Shown here one piece after another: positions 1 through 5,367 of a stretch of DNA of 10,086 bases. A program made the translations under genes and the position numbers. This DNA comes from JACZST01 sp036985755 (GTDB taxonomy: Bacteria; Actinomycetota; Acidimicrobiia; Spongiisociales; UBA5794). Below the pieces are notes generated by a model, which saw only the letters and a list, made by a program, of their open reading frames with translations, searched no databases and had not been told where the DNA came from. Location: positions 1 through 10,086 of the forward strand of contig BTQG01000088.1 of NCBI GenBank assembly GCA_036985755.1, written 5' to 3'. Position 1 is the stretch's first letter. Every line of letters starts with the position of its first letter.

Positions 1-75
1 GGCGTGGTGACCGCCTTTCTGGGGGCGCCTTTCTTCGCCGTCGTTCTCCGTTCCAGCAGGGGTGCCGGAGTATGA
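1..75 (+). CDS. FecCD/BtuC-family ABC permease, C-terminal end only
   Basis: Only the last 24 codons and the TGA stop are inside the window; the gene begins to the left. The visible peptide begins GVVTAFLGAPFFAVVLR and ends RGAGV. It matches the G-x-x-T-A-x-x-G-x-P-x-F pattern that closes the last transmembrane region of permeases for iron-siderophore, heme and cobalamin import (FecCD/BtuC family). These permeases form a homodimer or heterodimer in the cytoplasmic membrane and are driven by a cytoplasmic ATPase. The stop overlaps the start of the following ATPase gene by four bases (ATGA, 72-75), so the two are translationally coupled subunits of one transporter. The substrate cannot be read from this fragment, and the binding protein is not in view. 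Confidence 0.85.
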   Translation, partial: GVVTAFLGAPFFAVVLRSSRGAGV

Positions 76-860
76 GCGCTGCTATCGCCCTGGACGATGT
101 GTCGGTGCGGCTGGGAGGCACAGACGTCCTCGACCATTTTTCGCTGGACATCGCGCCGGGGTCCTGGGTGTCGCTGATCGGACCAAACGGCGCCGGCAAG
201 ACCACGGTGCTGCGCTGCATCACCGGGGCGGTGCCGTACCGGGGCACGGTACACATCGGACCCGTTGGTGTCGCTGAGATGCGGGTGAGAGAGGTGGCCA
301 GGATGGTGGCGATCGTCCCGCAGCACCCGACGTTGCCCGAGGGGATGCGGGTCGTCGACTACGTGCTTCTGGGACGGACGCCCCACCGAGGCTCCATGAC
401 CTCGGAATCCGAGCACGATCTGGTTCTGGTCGGCCAGGTGCTGGAGACCCTCGACCTGGAACGGTTCTCAGACCGCGACGTTGCCACCCTCTCCGGCGGC
501 GAGTTGCAACGGGTGGTGATTGCCCGCGCCCTCGCTCAGGACACACCGATTCTCCTGCTCGACGAGCCGACGACCGCGCTCGACATCGGCGCCCAGCAGG
601 AGGTCATGGAACTGGTGGACCGGCTCCGTAGCGAACGGGAGTTGACCGTTTTCAGTGCGATGCATGACCTGAACGTCGCCGGTCAGTTCACCGAGCGGAT
701 CGTGATGGTGTCCGGGGGCAGGGTCGTCGCCGAGGGTGCTCCAACCGACGTGCTCACTGCCGAGGTGATCGACCGCTACTACGGAGCAACGGTGCGGGTC
801 GAATCTGACCGGGGGCGAGTGGTGGTGGTGCCGATCCGGGCGGATCACGGACCGTGCTGA
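72..860 (+). CDS. ABC transporter ATP-binding protein, iron-siderophore/heme/cobalamin type
   Basis: This 262-aa cytoplasmic ATPase powers the permease encoded just upstream. All nucleotide-binding elements are present in order: Walker A GPNGAGKTT (about 37-45), Q-loop Q84 in IVPQHP, signature LSGGE (140-144), Walker B ILLLDEP (160-166), D-loop ALD (169-171) and switch histidine H198 in AMHDLN. The length and the C-terminal GRVVAEGAPTDVLT segment are typical of the FepC/HmuV/BtuD/FhuC group. The ATG at 72 overlaps the permease stop as ATGA, which fixes the start. A MetN- or lipoprotein-type ATPase is less likely because the partner is a FecCD/BtuC permease. The choice between ferric siderophore, heme and B12 cannot be made here. 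The neighbouring VIT-family metal transporter mildly favours iron, but that gene is on the other strand and not in this operon. Confidence 0.93.
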   Translation: MSAAIALDDVSVRLGGTDVLDHFSLDIAPGSWVSLIGPNGAGKTTVLRCITGAVPYRGTVHIGPVGVAEMRVREVARMVAIVPQHPTLPEGMRVVDYVLLGRTPHRGSMTSESEHDLVLVGQVLETLDLERFSDRDVATLSGGELQRVVIARALAQDTPILLLDEPTTALDIGAQQEVMELVDRLRSERELTVFSAMHDLNVAGQFTERIVMVSGGRVVAEGAPTDVLTAEVIDRYYGATVRVESDRGRVVVVPIRADHGPC

Positions 861-872
861 ACTACGACCTGC

Positions 873-908
873 GCCACGGGCCATCGACTGGGGCGATGGT
901 GGCGGGCC
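873..908 (+). terminator. Possible hairpin between convergent genes
   Basis: Between the ABC ATPase stop (860) and the convergent VIT gene stop (938) there is a perfect 6-bp inverted repeat, CCATCG (881-886) and CGATGG (894-899), with a 7-nt loop. A further GCCA/TGGC pairing (873-876 with 900-903) can extend it across a one-sided CGGG bulge. No T-tract follows on either strand, so this is not a canonical intrinsic terminator. Position and shape suggest a bidirectional transcription-end hairpin. Confidence 0.35.
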
Positions 909-937
909 TCCAGGCTGGGCGGTGAATTGCTCGGCAC

Positions 938-1669
938 TCAGGTGCTGATGAATCCCTCGACGATGCGACCGATGGTGAAGCTGATGGCACCGCCGACGAG
1001 CCCGATGAGGAGATTCTCGGTCCCAGATACGAAGGGATTGGTCTTGGTCATCACCGTCTTACCGACGCCCACGATGAGCAGACCGATGCCGCTGAGCACG
1101 GCGGCGATGAGCAATGCGAAGCCGGTGTCGTCGGTGAGGGCGAACGGGAGAACGGAGGGGAAGGCCCCAACCAGGAAGAGAACCGCTGAGGTGGCTGCGG
1201 CCAGCCACGGGCTCCGGCGCTCGGTGTCGACCACGCCGAACTCGAGCCCGGCCATGACGCCGAGCATCACGTCGTCATTACTGTCGATGATGCCGACCAG
1301 GGTCTCGAGGTCTGCGCCGTCGAGGCCCATGTCGCCGAACATATCTCTCAGCTCGGCGCGCTCGTGCTCCCTGTGATCGGCTAAGTGCTCGATTTCGAGC
1401 GCCATCTCGGCCTGGAAGACCTCCTCCTGGGACTTGGTGGCGATGTATTCACCGGCCCCCATCGAGATCAGGCCGGCAACGGCCCCGGCGATCCCGGTCA
1501 GCAGCACCGCTGTTGCGTCCATACCGGCACCGACCACACCGGCGACCAGCAGGAACGTCGACACCAACCCGTCGTTCACTCCGAGGATGACGTCGCGGAG
1601 ATACTGGCGGGCTTCCCCGAGGTGGGGGACATAGGTCTCGGGAACCGGAGTGGAGCGAGGTTTGGCCAT
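938..1669 (-). CDS. VIT1/CCC1-family iron/manganese transporter
   Basis: This is a 243-aa membrane protein of the vacuolar iron transporter (VIT1/CCC1, formerly DUF125) family. Eukaryotic members move Fe2+ or Mn2+ out of the cytosol; bacterial ones are thought to export or detoxify these metals. The family start of TM1, DVILGVNDGLVSTFLL (about 25-40), carries the conserved Asp (D33), and TM2 carries ISMGAGEY (about 68-75). A glutamate-rich cytoplasmic stretch follows (E82, E83, E88, E92, E94), matching the metal-binding helices between TM2 and TM3. Three more TM segments lie at about 155-176, 183-205 and 219-240, giving the expected five. I prefer the ATG at 1669 over an in-frame GTG at 1723: the longer form would leave only about 31 bp to the divergent EamA gene and adds a non-family N-terminus. 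No Shine-Dalgarno (SD) sequence is visible, but TACCCT lies 9 nt upstream of the ATG. Confidence 0.9.
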   Translation of the reverse strand: MAKPRSTPVPETYVPHLGEARQYLRDVILGVNDGLVSTFLLVAGVVGAGMDATAVLLTGIAGAVAGLISMGAGEYIATKSQEEVFQAEMALEIEHLADHREHERAELRDMFGDMGLDGADLETLVGIIDSNDDVMLGVMAGLEFGVVDTERRSPWLAAATSAVLFLVGAFPSVLPFALTDDTGFALLIAAVLSGIGLLIVGVGKTVMTKTNPFVSGTENLLIGLVGGAISFTIGRIVEGFIST

Positions 1670-1754
1670 GGTGTGTGCAGGGTAGCGGCGGAGGCCAAGC
1701 TCGGAGCCAGGGCCGGCTGGCACCGTGCCGGTTTCCCGGTAGCCTCGTCTCCCG
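1670..1754. promoter_or_regulatory. Divergent promoter region, VIT gene and EamA gene
   Basis: This 85-bp gap separates two divergent genes, neither of which has a visible SD sequence. On the + strand TAGCCT (1740-1745) lies 9 nt before the EamA ATG at 1755, with a weak -35-like CTGGCA (1717-1722) at 17-bp spacing. On the - strand TACCCT (complement of 1679-1684) lies 9 nt before the VIT ATG at 1669; I see no good -35 for it. Both fit the TAnnnT form of an actinobacterial -10 and very short or leaderless messages. The matches are weak individually. Confidence 0.35.
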
Positions 1755-2582
1755 ATGAGCAGCTCCCTGGCGGTTGCCTCCGCCCTTTTCTACGGATTCT
1801 CCGACTTCGCCGGGGGATACGTCACGCGCCGCCTATCAGTGTGGACCGTCATTGCCTGGTCGCAACTGCTGGGATTGGCGCTGGTCGCGGCGGGTGTTCT
1901 GGTGGTTCCGGCGTCGTCGGTCACCCGAGCCGACCTGCTGTGGGGGGCGGTGGGCGGCCTCGCCGGTCTGATCGGGCTGGTGCTGCTGTATCTGGCTCTC
2001 GCCAGGGGGACGATGATGATCGCCGCCCCCATCTCCGGTGCGGTGACCGCGTCGATCCCCGTTCTGGCCGATGTCGTTGCCGGGCCCGGCCTGAGCACCA
2101 GGCAAGCGCTCGGTATCGGGCTGGCGATTGGCGCGATCCTGCTCGTTGGACTGCAACACGGCATCGGTGGACTGGATCGACGATCGCTGCTGTATGCGGT
2201 CATCGCCGGTGTCTTGTTCGGCATCTTCTTCCTGGCGCTCTCCCGAACCGAGCCGGCGTCTGGCTTGTGGCCCCTGGTGGCGGCGAGAGCGATCTCGGTG
2301 CCGATCGCATTCGCAGTGGCGGTGAGCCGTGGTGTTGCTGCCCCACCCCGGTTGGAGAACCTCGGCTTCGTTGCCGTCGCAGGGAATCTGGACATGGCGG
2401 CGAACATCACCGGAGCGCTCGCCCTGCAACGTGGACCGGCGGGGGTAACGGCCGTGCTGATCTCGTTATACCCCGCGGTGACGGCGACGCTGGCGATGTT
2501 TGTCCTACGCGAGCGCCCGACTCGCCTTCAGTTGCTGGGGGTCGTGCTGGCGCTGGGCGCAGTCATCGCTCTCGTCGGTTGA
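1755..2582 (+). CDS. EamA/DMT-superfamily transporter
   Basis: This 275-aa integral membrane protein consists of two EamA repeats (about 3-133 and 146-274), each with five hydrophobic segments, giving ten TM helices. The second repeat ends with the family signature LYPAVTATLAMFVLRE (about 238-253), then a short loop and a last helix GVVLALGAVIALVG. The first repeat has the equivalent ALARG and ISGAVTASIPVL elements. Members of the drug/metabolite transporter superfamily export or import amino acids, sugars, purines or other metabolites; the substrate cannot be read from the sequence. The length is normal. The ATG at 1755 is the first start before the first TM helix. It has no SD sequence, but an upstream TAGCCT suggests a near-leaderless message. 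The stop is one base from the stop of the convergent DUF7144-like gene, leaving no space for a terminator. Confidence 0.9.
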   Translation: MSSSLAVASALFYGFSDFAGGYVTRRLSVWTVIAWSQLLGLALVAAGVLVVPASSVTRADLLWGAVGGLAGLIGLVLLYLALARGTMMIAAPISGAVTASIPVLADVVAGPGLSTRQALGIGLAIGAILLVGLQHGIGGLDRRSLLYAVIAGVLFGIFFLALSRTEPASGLWPLVAARAISVPIAFAVAVSRGVAAPPRLENLGFVAVAGNLDMAANITGALALQRGPAGVTAVLISLYPAVTATLAMFVLRERPTRLQLLGVVLALGAVIALVG

Positions 2583-2583
2583 G

Positions 2584-3063
2584 CTAGAAGTCCTTGGTAC
2601 CGTCGTCCTGCTCGCTCGGGATGTCGGCGGCGAGCGGCCTGCCTTCCGTGGTCCCGAGCAGCTTGGCATCCTTGGCGACGATGGAGCCCTTGACGCTGAC
2701 CGCAAAGATGGTCGCTGCGCCGATGATGATTCCAACAACTCCCCAAAAGACGTTGAGCGACAGGTTCTGGATGCCGTTGCCGATTGTCACCGCGCCCAAG
2801 ATCCCTCCGACGACTCGCGCCCAGATCCTGGCGGACAGCACGGCCCAGGCAGCGGCGATCATCAACGCGCCAACACCGAGGTTGATCCAGCCGATGAGGG
2901 TTACGGTCGATTCCGACGTGTAGTCCGTCATCTCCACAGCCCATCTCGTGTTCAGCACAAAGGTCAAGCCGGTGGAGATGTGGGAGATGCTTCCCGCCAC
3001 GATGAAGACCGATGCCAGAATGATCCAGCCAGAGGTTCCCTGTCGCTCCGCGGTTTCGCTCAT
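2584..3063 (-). CDS. Four-TM DUF7144-like membrane protein
   Basis: This 159-aa protein has four hydrophobic segments, at about 12-36, 54-77, 80-99 and 104-123. The glycine-rich pattern includes GWIILASVFIVAG near the start, then GWINLGVGALMIAAAW and a WAR motif (81-83) ahead of a short helix. This matches small actinobacterial membrane proteins grouped as DUF7144, whose function is not known. A polar, charged C-terminal tail of about 35 residues probably lies in the cytoplasm. The ATG at 3063 is well supported by a strong SD sequence (GGGAGGA, complement of about 3066-3072), which makes this one of the few genes here with a classic ribosome site. It runs in the same direction as the HAD gene, 119 bp downstream of that gene's stop, and probably has its own promoter. 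The family assignment is by pattern only. Confidence 0.78.
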   Translation of the reverse strand: MSETAERQGTSGWIILASVFIVAGSISHISTGLTFVLNTRWAVEMTDYTSESTVTLIGWINLGVGALMIAAAWAVLSARIWARVVGGILGAVTIGNGIQNLSLNVFWGVVGIIIGAATIFAVSVKGSIVAKDAKLLGTTEGRPLAADIPSEQDDGTKDF

Positions 3064-3182
3064 GTTCCTCCCTCGATCGGCAACGACTCTAGCGAGGATG
3101 GCTTTGGCGGTGGGGTCGCCCTCTCGAGAGGAGAGAGACCTTGTTTATCGGGCGAGCGGACGCGGCATCGGCGTGCGGTGGC
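3064..3182 (-). promoter_or_regulatory. Upstream region of the DUF7144-like gene, with a 12-bp palindrome
   Basis: This 119-bp gap separates two genes on the minus strand. It contains the perfect palindrome CCTCTCGAGAGG (3120-3131), which could be an operator for the DUF7144-like gene or, folded, a weak end-hairpin for the HAD transcript. A -10-like TAGAGT lies on the minus strand (complement of 3087-3092) upstream of the SD sequence. No convincing -35 accompanies it. Confidence 0.3.
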
Positions 3183-3962
3183 TTACCGCAGTTCCAGCCA
3201 CCGTGGTATTTCCGCGAACGAGTCGACCACGGCGTCCGGTTGCCTTTTCGCCTCGCGGAGCGACTGTGCGGTGAACTTGCCGGTACGAACAAGCACGCCG
3301 GTGATACCGCAATCCTGCGCGGCAAGGACATCGTTGACGAGATCATCGCCCACCATCGCCACCCGATTCCCAGGAAGCCCGAGCGCTTGTAGACCAGATG
3401 CAAAGAACACCGGAGCGGGTTTGCCGGCGACGGTTGCTCGCACTCCTGTTGCCGCCTCGAGCGCAGTGACATAGCCCCCACTATCGAGCTGCATGCCGTC
3501 CGCGGTGCGCCACGCCAGGTTGCGATGCATGACCACGAGAGCGGCACCCCCGGACAGCCGATCGAACGCTCGATTGAGGGCATCGTAGGAAAACACAGGA
3601 CCGGCGCCCCCGATCAGCACGACATCGGCAGAGCCGTCGTCGGTCAAATCGACCCCTTCCATGTCATCGGAGGGGTCTCCCTCGTTGAGGAGCAGGCAGC
3701 GTGCGCCGGGGTGCTCCCTGCGGAGATAGGCGGCGGTGGCCGACGGTGCGGTGAGGATGTGCGACCGGTCCACCTCGATTCCCTCGTTGCCGAGTAGCCC
3801 GGCGATCTCGGCACGGCTGTAGGCGGTCGTGTTGGTGGCAAGACGCATGGGAATCCGGTGCGACCGGAGCTCGGTGAAAGCCTCGGGGATGCCGGGCAGG
3901 GCTTGCCAAGCCACCACCAGCACACCGTCGATATCCACCAGAAGACCGGCAGGTGTGATCAC
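3183..3962 (-). CDS. HAD-superfamily IIA phosphatase (NagD/LHPP-like)
   Basis: This 259-aa soluble phosphatase of the haloacid dehalogenase superfamily hydrolyses a small phosphorylated compound with Mg2+. The motifs are in order: motif I LLVDIDGVLV with nucleophile D10 and acid D12; motif II LATNTT (T43, N44), the TN form seen in the NagD/IIA group; motif III lysine K181 in AGKPAPVFF; motif IV MVGDDLVNDV (D206, D207, D211). The insert between motifs II and III (about 60-175) is the C2-type cap, and the C-terminal LVRTGKF is typical of the family. The overall pattern is closest to LHPP-type (phospholysine/phosphohistidine inorganic pyrophosphate phosphatase) and NagD enzymes; the substrate cannot be assigned. 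The start is the GTG at 3960-3962, since the next in-frame Met (M39) would remove motif I. It has no SD sequence; TAACCT lies 6 nt upstream, so the message is probably leaderless. Confidence 0.92.
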   Translation of the reverse strand: MITPAGLLVDIDGVLVVAWQALPGIPEAFTELRSHRIPMRLATNTTAYSRAEIAGLLGNEGIEVDRSHILTAPSATAAYLRREHPGARCLLLNEGDPSDDMEGVDLTDDGSADVVLIGGAGPVFSYDALNRAFDRLSGGAALVVMHRNLAWRTADGMQLDSGGYVTALEAATGVRATVAGKPAPVFFASGLQALGLPGNRVAMVGDDLVNDVLAAQDCGITGVLVRTGKFTAQSLREAKRQPDAVVDSFAEIPRWLELR

Positions 3963-3974
3963 GACCGGAGGTTA
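3963..3974 (-). promoter_or_regulatory. Candidate leaderless -10 of the HAD phosphatase gene
   Basis: On the minus strand TAACCT (complement of 3969-3974) is followed by six bases and then the GTG start codon, so transcription would begin at the first base of the coding region. The -35 region at 17-bp spacing, CTTTCG, is a poor match. The same 6-nt geometry is seen for the divergent MerR gene. Confidence 0.4.
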
Positions 3975-4001
3975 GGAGGGTCGACCTGCCGCGAAAGTGC
4001 C

Positions 4002-4032
4002 TTGACCCTCACGTTACGTGAGGGTGTACGGT
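4002..4032 (+). promoter_or_regulatory. MerR-type promoter with operator palindrome
   Basis: The -35 TTGACC (4002-4007) and the -10-like TACGGT (4027-4032) are 19 bp apart, the lengthened spacer typical of MerR-activated promoters. The 19-base palindrome CCCTCACGTTACGTGAGGG (4006-4024; 9-bp perfect arms around a central T) overlaps the -35 and covers most of the spacer. From memory, it closely resembles the inverted repeat bound by TipAL at the Streptomyces tipA promoter. Six bases after the -10 comes the A of the ATG at 4039, so the transcript is predicted to be leaderless. The protein encoded there is the expected ligand, implying autoregulation. Confidence 0.88.
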
Positions 4033-4038
4033 GGATCC

Positions 4039-4800
4039 ATGGATCCCACGGTGACGGTCGGTGAGTTGGCTCGGCTTGCCGGGCTCACCGTGCGCACGCT
4101 GCACCACTACGACGAGATCGGGCTGGTCGTGCCCCGGGGGCGCACCGAGACCGGCTACCGGCTCTACGGCGATCGTCAGATCGAGCGCCTTCAGGAAGTT
4201 CTGTTCTTCCGCGAGTTGGGTTTCGGGCTCGATGAGATCAGGGAGATTATCGGTGCACCCGGTTATGACCGGATGGCGGCGCTGGAGCGGCAGCGGGGTC
4301 TGCTGGAGGCCAAGGCAGATCACCTGTTGGCCATGATCGACGCCGTCGATACCACCATCGAGATGGAAAGGAACGGCATGAAGCTGAGCAAGGAAGACAT
4401 GCTCGAGGTGTTCGGGGACTTCGATCCCTCCGAACATCAAGAGGAGACGCGAACGCGCTGGGGGGAGACCGAACTCTATGAGGACTCGGCCCGACGGACG
4501 GCGAGGCACAGCAAGGCGGACTGGCAGCAACTGCATCGAGAGGCCGAGGAGATCAACCGGGGGCTCGTCGGTCTGATGAACAGTGGTATCCGAGCCGACA
4601 GCATCGAGACGATGGACCTGGCGGAACGGCATCGGGCCCACATCTCCAAGTGGTTCTACGACTGCACACCGGAGATACACCGCGGCCTCGGCGAGATGTA
4701 CGTCGCCGACCAACGTTTCGCTCAAACCATCGACCGGGCGGCACCCGGGCTGGCACAGTATCTGTCCGATGCCATAGCGGCCAACGCGGTGCGTTCGTAG
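4039..4800 (+). CDS. TipA-like MerR-family transcriptional activator with TipAS drug-binding domain
   Basis: This is a 253-aa cytoplasmic regulator. Residues 5-75 are a MerR winged-helix domain (TVGELARLAGLTVRTLHHYDEIGL, then TGYRLY and a second helix pair). A dimerisation coiled coil follows (about 76-115), then a TipAS-type ligand domain (about 130-250). The segment KWFYDCTPEIH holds C209; in Streptomyces TipAL a cysteine in this region bonds covalently to thiopeptide antibiotics such as thiostrepton. Such proteins twist a 19-bp-spacer promoter when bound to drug and so activate transcription. The length equals that of TipAL as I recall it. I start at the ATG (4039): the in-frame GTG at 4018 lies inside the operator, upstream of the predicted transcript start. 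The gene is divergent from the HAD phosphatase. Besides its own gene, regulated targets are not evident in the window. The natural ligand is unknown; many TipAS proteins sense varied hydrophobic compounds. Confidence 0.93.
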   Translation: MDPTVTVGELARLAGLTVRTLHHYDEIGLVVPRGRTETGYRLYGDRQIERLQEVLFFRELGFGLDEIREIIGAPGYDRMAALERQRGLLEAKADHLLAMIDAVDTTIEMERNGMKLSKEDMLEVFGDFDPSEHQEETRTRWGETELYEDSARRTARHSKADWQQLHREAEEINRGLVGLMNSGIRADSIETMDLAERHRAHISKWFYDCTPEIHRGLGEMYVADQRFAQTIDRAAPGLAQYLSDAIAANAVRS

Positions 4801-4804
4801 ACAC

Positions 4805-4824
4805 TCTGTGGCGAGACGCCAGAC
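4805..4824 (+). terminator. Weak hairpin after the MerR gene
   Basis: TGGCG (4809-4813) and CGCCA (4817-4821) form a 5-bp stem with a 3-nt loop (AGA), starting 8 nt after the MerR stop codon. No T-tract follows. It may mark the end of the MerR transcript, but the hairpin is short. Confidence 0.25.
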
Positions 4825-4930
4825 AAGGAAGTCGGACGGGAGGGTCGAATAGGCCCTACGAGCACCGAGTCGGCCGGGCCGGTTCCTGAGCGGCAGCGAC
4901 CAGGTGATAATGCTCCGCTCGGCATCGGCA

Positions 4931-4960
4931 ATTTCGATGTCGAAATGGGCTCCGCCCATT
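4931..4960. repeat. Two overlapping inverted repeats in the ECF42-like promoter
   Basis: The first is ATTTCGA (4931-4937), TG, TCGAAAT (4940-4946): perfect 7-bp arms enclosing part of the -35. The second is AATGGGC (4944-4950), TCC, GCCCATT (4954-4960): perfect 7-bp arms. The second repeat is 17 nt long and occupies the complete spacer between the -35 TGTCGA and the -10 CGTT. They overlap by three bases (4944-4946). They may be binding sites for a regulator in addition to sigma, or alternative cruciform or hairpin structures. Confidence 0.7.
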
Positions 4961-4964
4961 CGTT
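4938..4964 (+). promoter_or_regulatory. ECF42-like promoter of the YCII-sigma operon
   Basis: TGTCGA (4938-4943) is followed by exactly 17 bases and then CGTT (4961-4964). As I recall, the reported ECF42 consensus is TGTCGA at -35 and CGA/TC at -10, so the -35 matches fully and the -10 differs in its last base. The predicted start near 4970 leaves about 30 nt before the YCII ATG, with room for its SD sequence. The operon encodes an ECF42-type sigma factor, so autoregulation is expected. A housekeeping -10, TATAGA (4966-4971), also lies here but lacks a recognisable -35. Confidence 0.6.
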
Positions 4965-5001
4965 GTATAGATGTAAGGCATCCCGAGCGAAAGGAAGGCA
5001 G

Positions 5002-5367
5002 ATGCCACGATACGCAGCGCTCATCTACTCAGAGGAGCCGTCGTCACCTCCCAGCGACGCCGAGTGGGGTCAGGTCATGGCCGACTACACCGAGTTCGGC
5101 GAGAAGGGCGAGGCCGCCAAGGTCATCCTCGGCGGTGAAGCCCTCCACGACACGAGCACCGCGACCACGGTCCATGTCGAAGGGGGAAAGGGTGGGGAGA
5201 TCATGACCACCGATGGACCGTTCGCCGAGACCAAGGAGGCGCTCGGTGGGTTCTACCTGCTCGAAGCTGCCGATCTGGACGACGCCATCAAGTGGGCGTC
5301 ACAGATCCCCGGCGCCTGGCACGGCCACGTCGAGGTGCGACCCATCATGGAGTTCGACCAGGAGTGA
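5002..5367 (+). CDS. YCII-related (DGPF-domain) protein
   Basis: This 121-aa soluble protein belongs to the YCII/DGPF family. It opens with a beta strand PRYAALIYSEE and carries the namesake DGPF (71-74) in the family context MTTDGPFAETKEALGGFYLLEAADLD, closing with GHVEVRPI. The fold is a ferredoxin-like dimer. Its biochemical role is unproven, but genes of this type are the standard neighbours and targets of ECF42 sigma factors. The ATG at 5002 is chosen because the family N-terminus starts there and AAAGGAAGG lies just upstream (4990-4998); upstream in-frame ATGs precede non-homologous sequence. The stop overlaps the GTG start of the sigma gene (GTGA, 5364-5367), so the two proteins are made in a coupled way. 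Confidence 0.93.
   Translation: MPRYAALIYSEEPSSPPSDAEWGQVMADYTEFGEKGEAAKVILGGEALHDTSTATTVHVEGGKGGEIMTTDGPFAETKEALGGFYLLEAADLDDAIKWASQIPGAWHGHVEVRPIMEFDQE

Noticed and set aside
1670..1723. GTG at 1723 as the start of the VIT-family gene
   Set aside because: It would add 18 residues not typical of the family and leave too little room for divergent promoters; the ATG at 1669 is preferred.
1385..2587. 400-codon open frame on the + strand
   Set aside because: It crosses from antisense of the VIT gene into an alternative frame of the EamA gene; both real genes have strong family signatures and this frame is Arg/Gly-rich shadow sequence.
2500..3474. 324-codon open frame on the + strand
   Set aside because: It overlaps the end of the EamA gene and runs antisense to the DUF7144-like and HAD genes; the composition is that of a GC-rich shadow frame.
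4018..4038. GTG at 4018 as the start of the MerR gene
   Set aside because: It is inside the operator palindrome and before the -10, so it would not be on the predicted transcript.
4860..4885. GC-rich near-palindrome around GGCCGGGCC
   Set aside because: This is expected by chance at this base composition and there is no clean symmetrical arm longer than a few bases.
4009..4959. 316-codon open frame on the minus strand
   Set aside because: It is antisense to the MerR gene, runs through its promoter and operator, and has no family resemblance.
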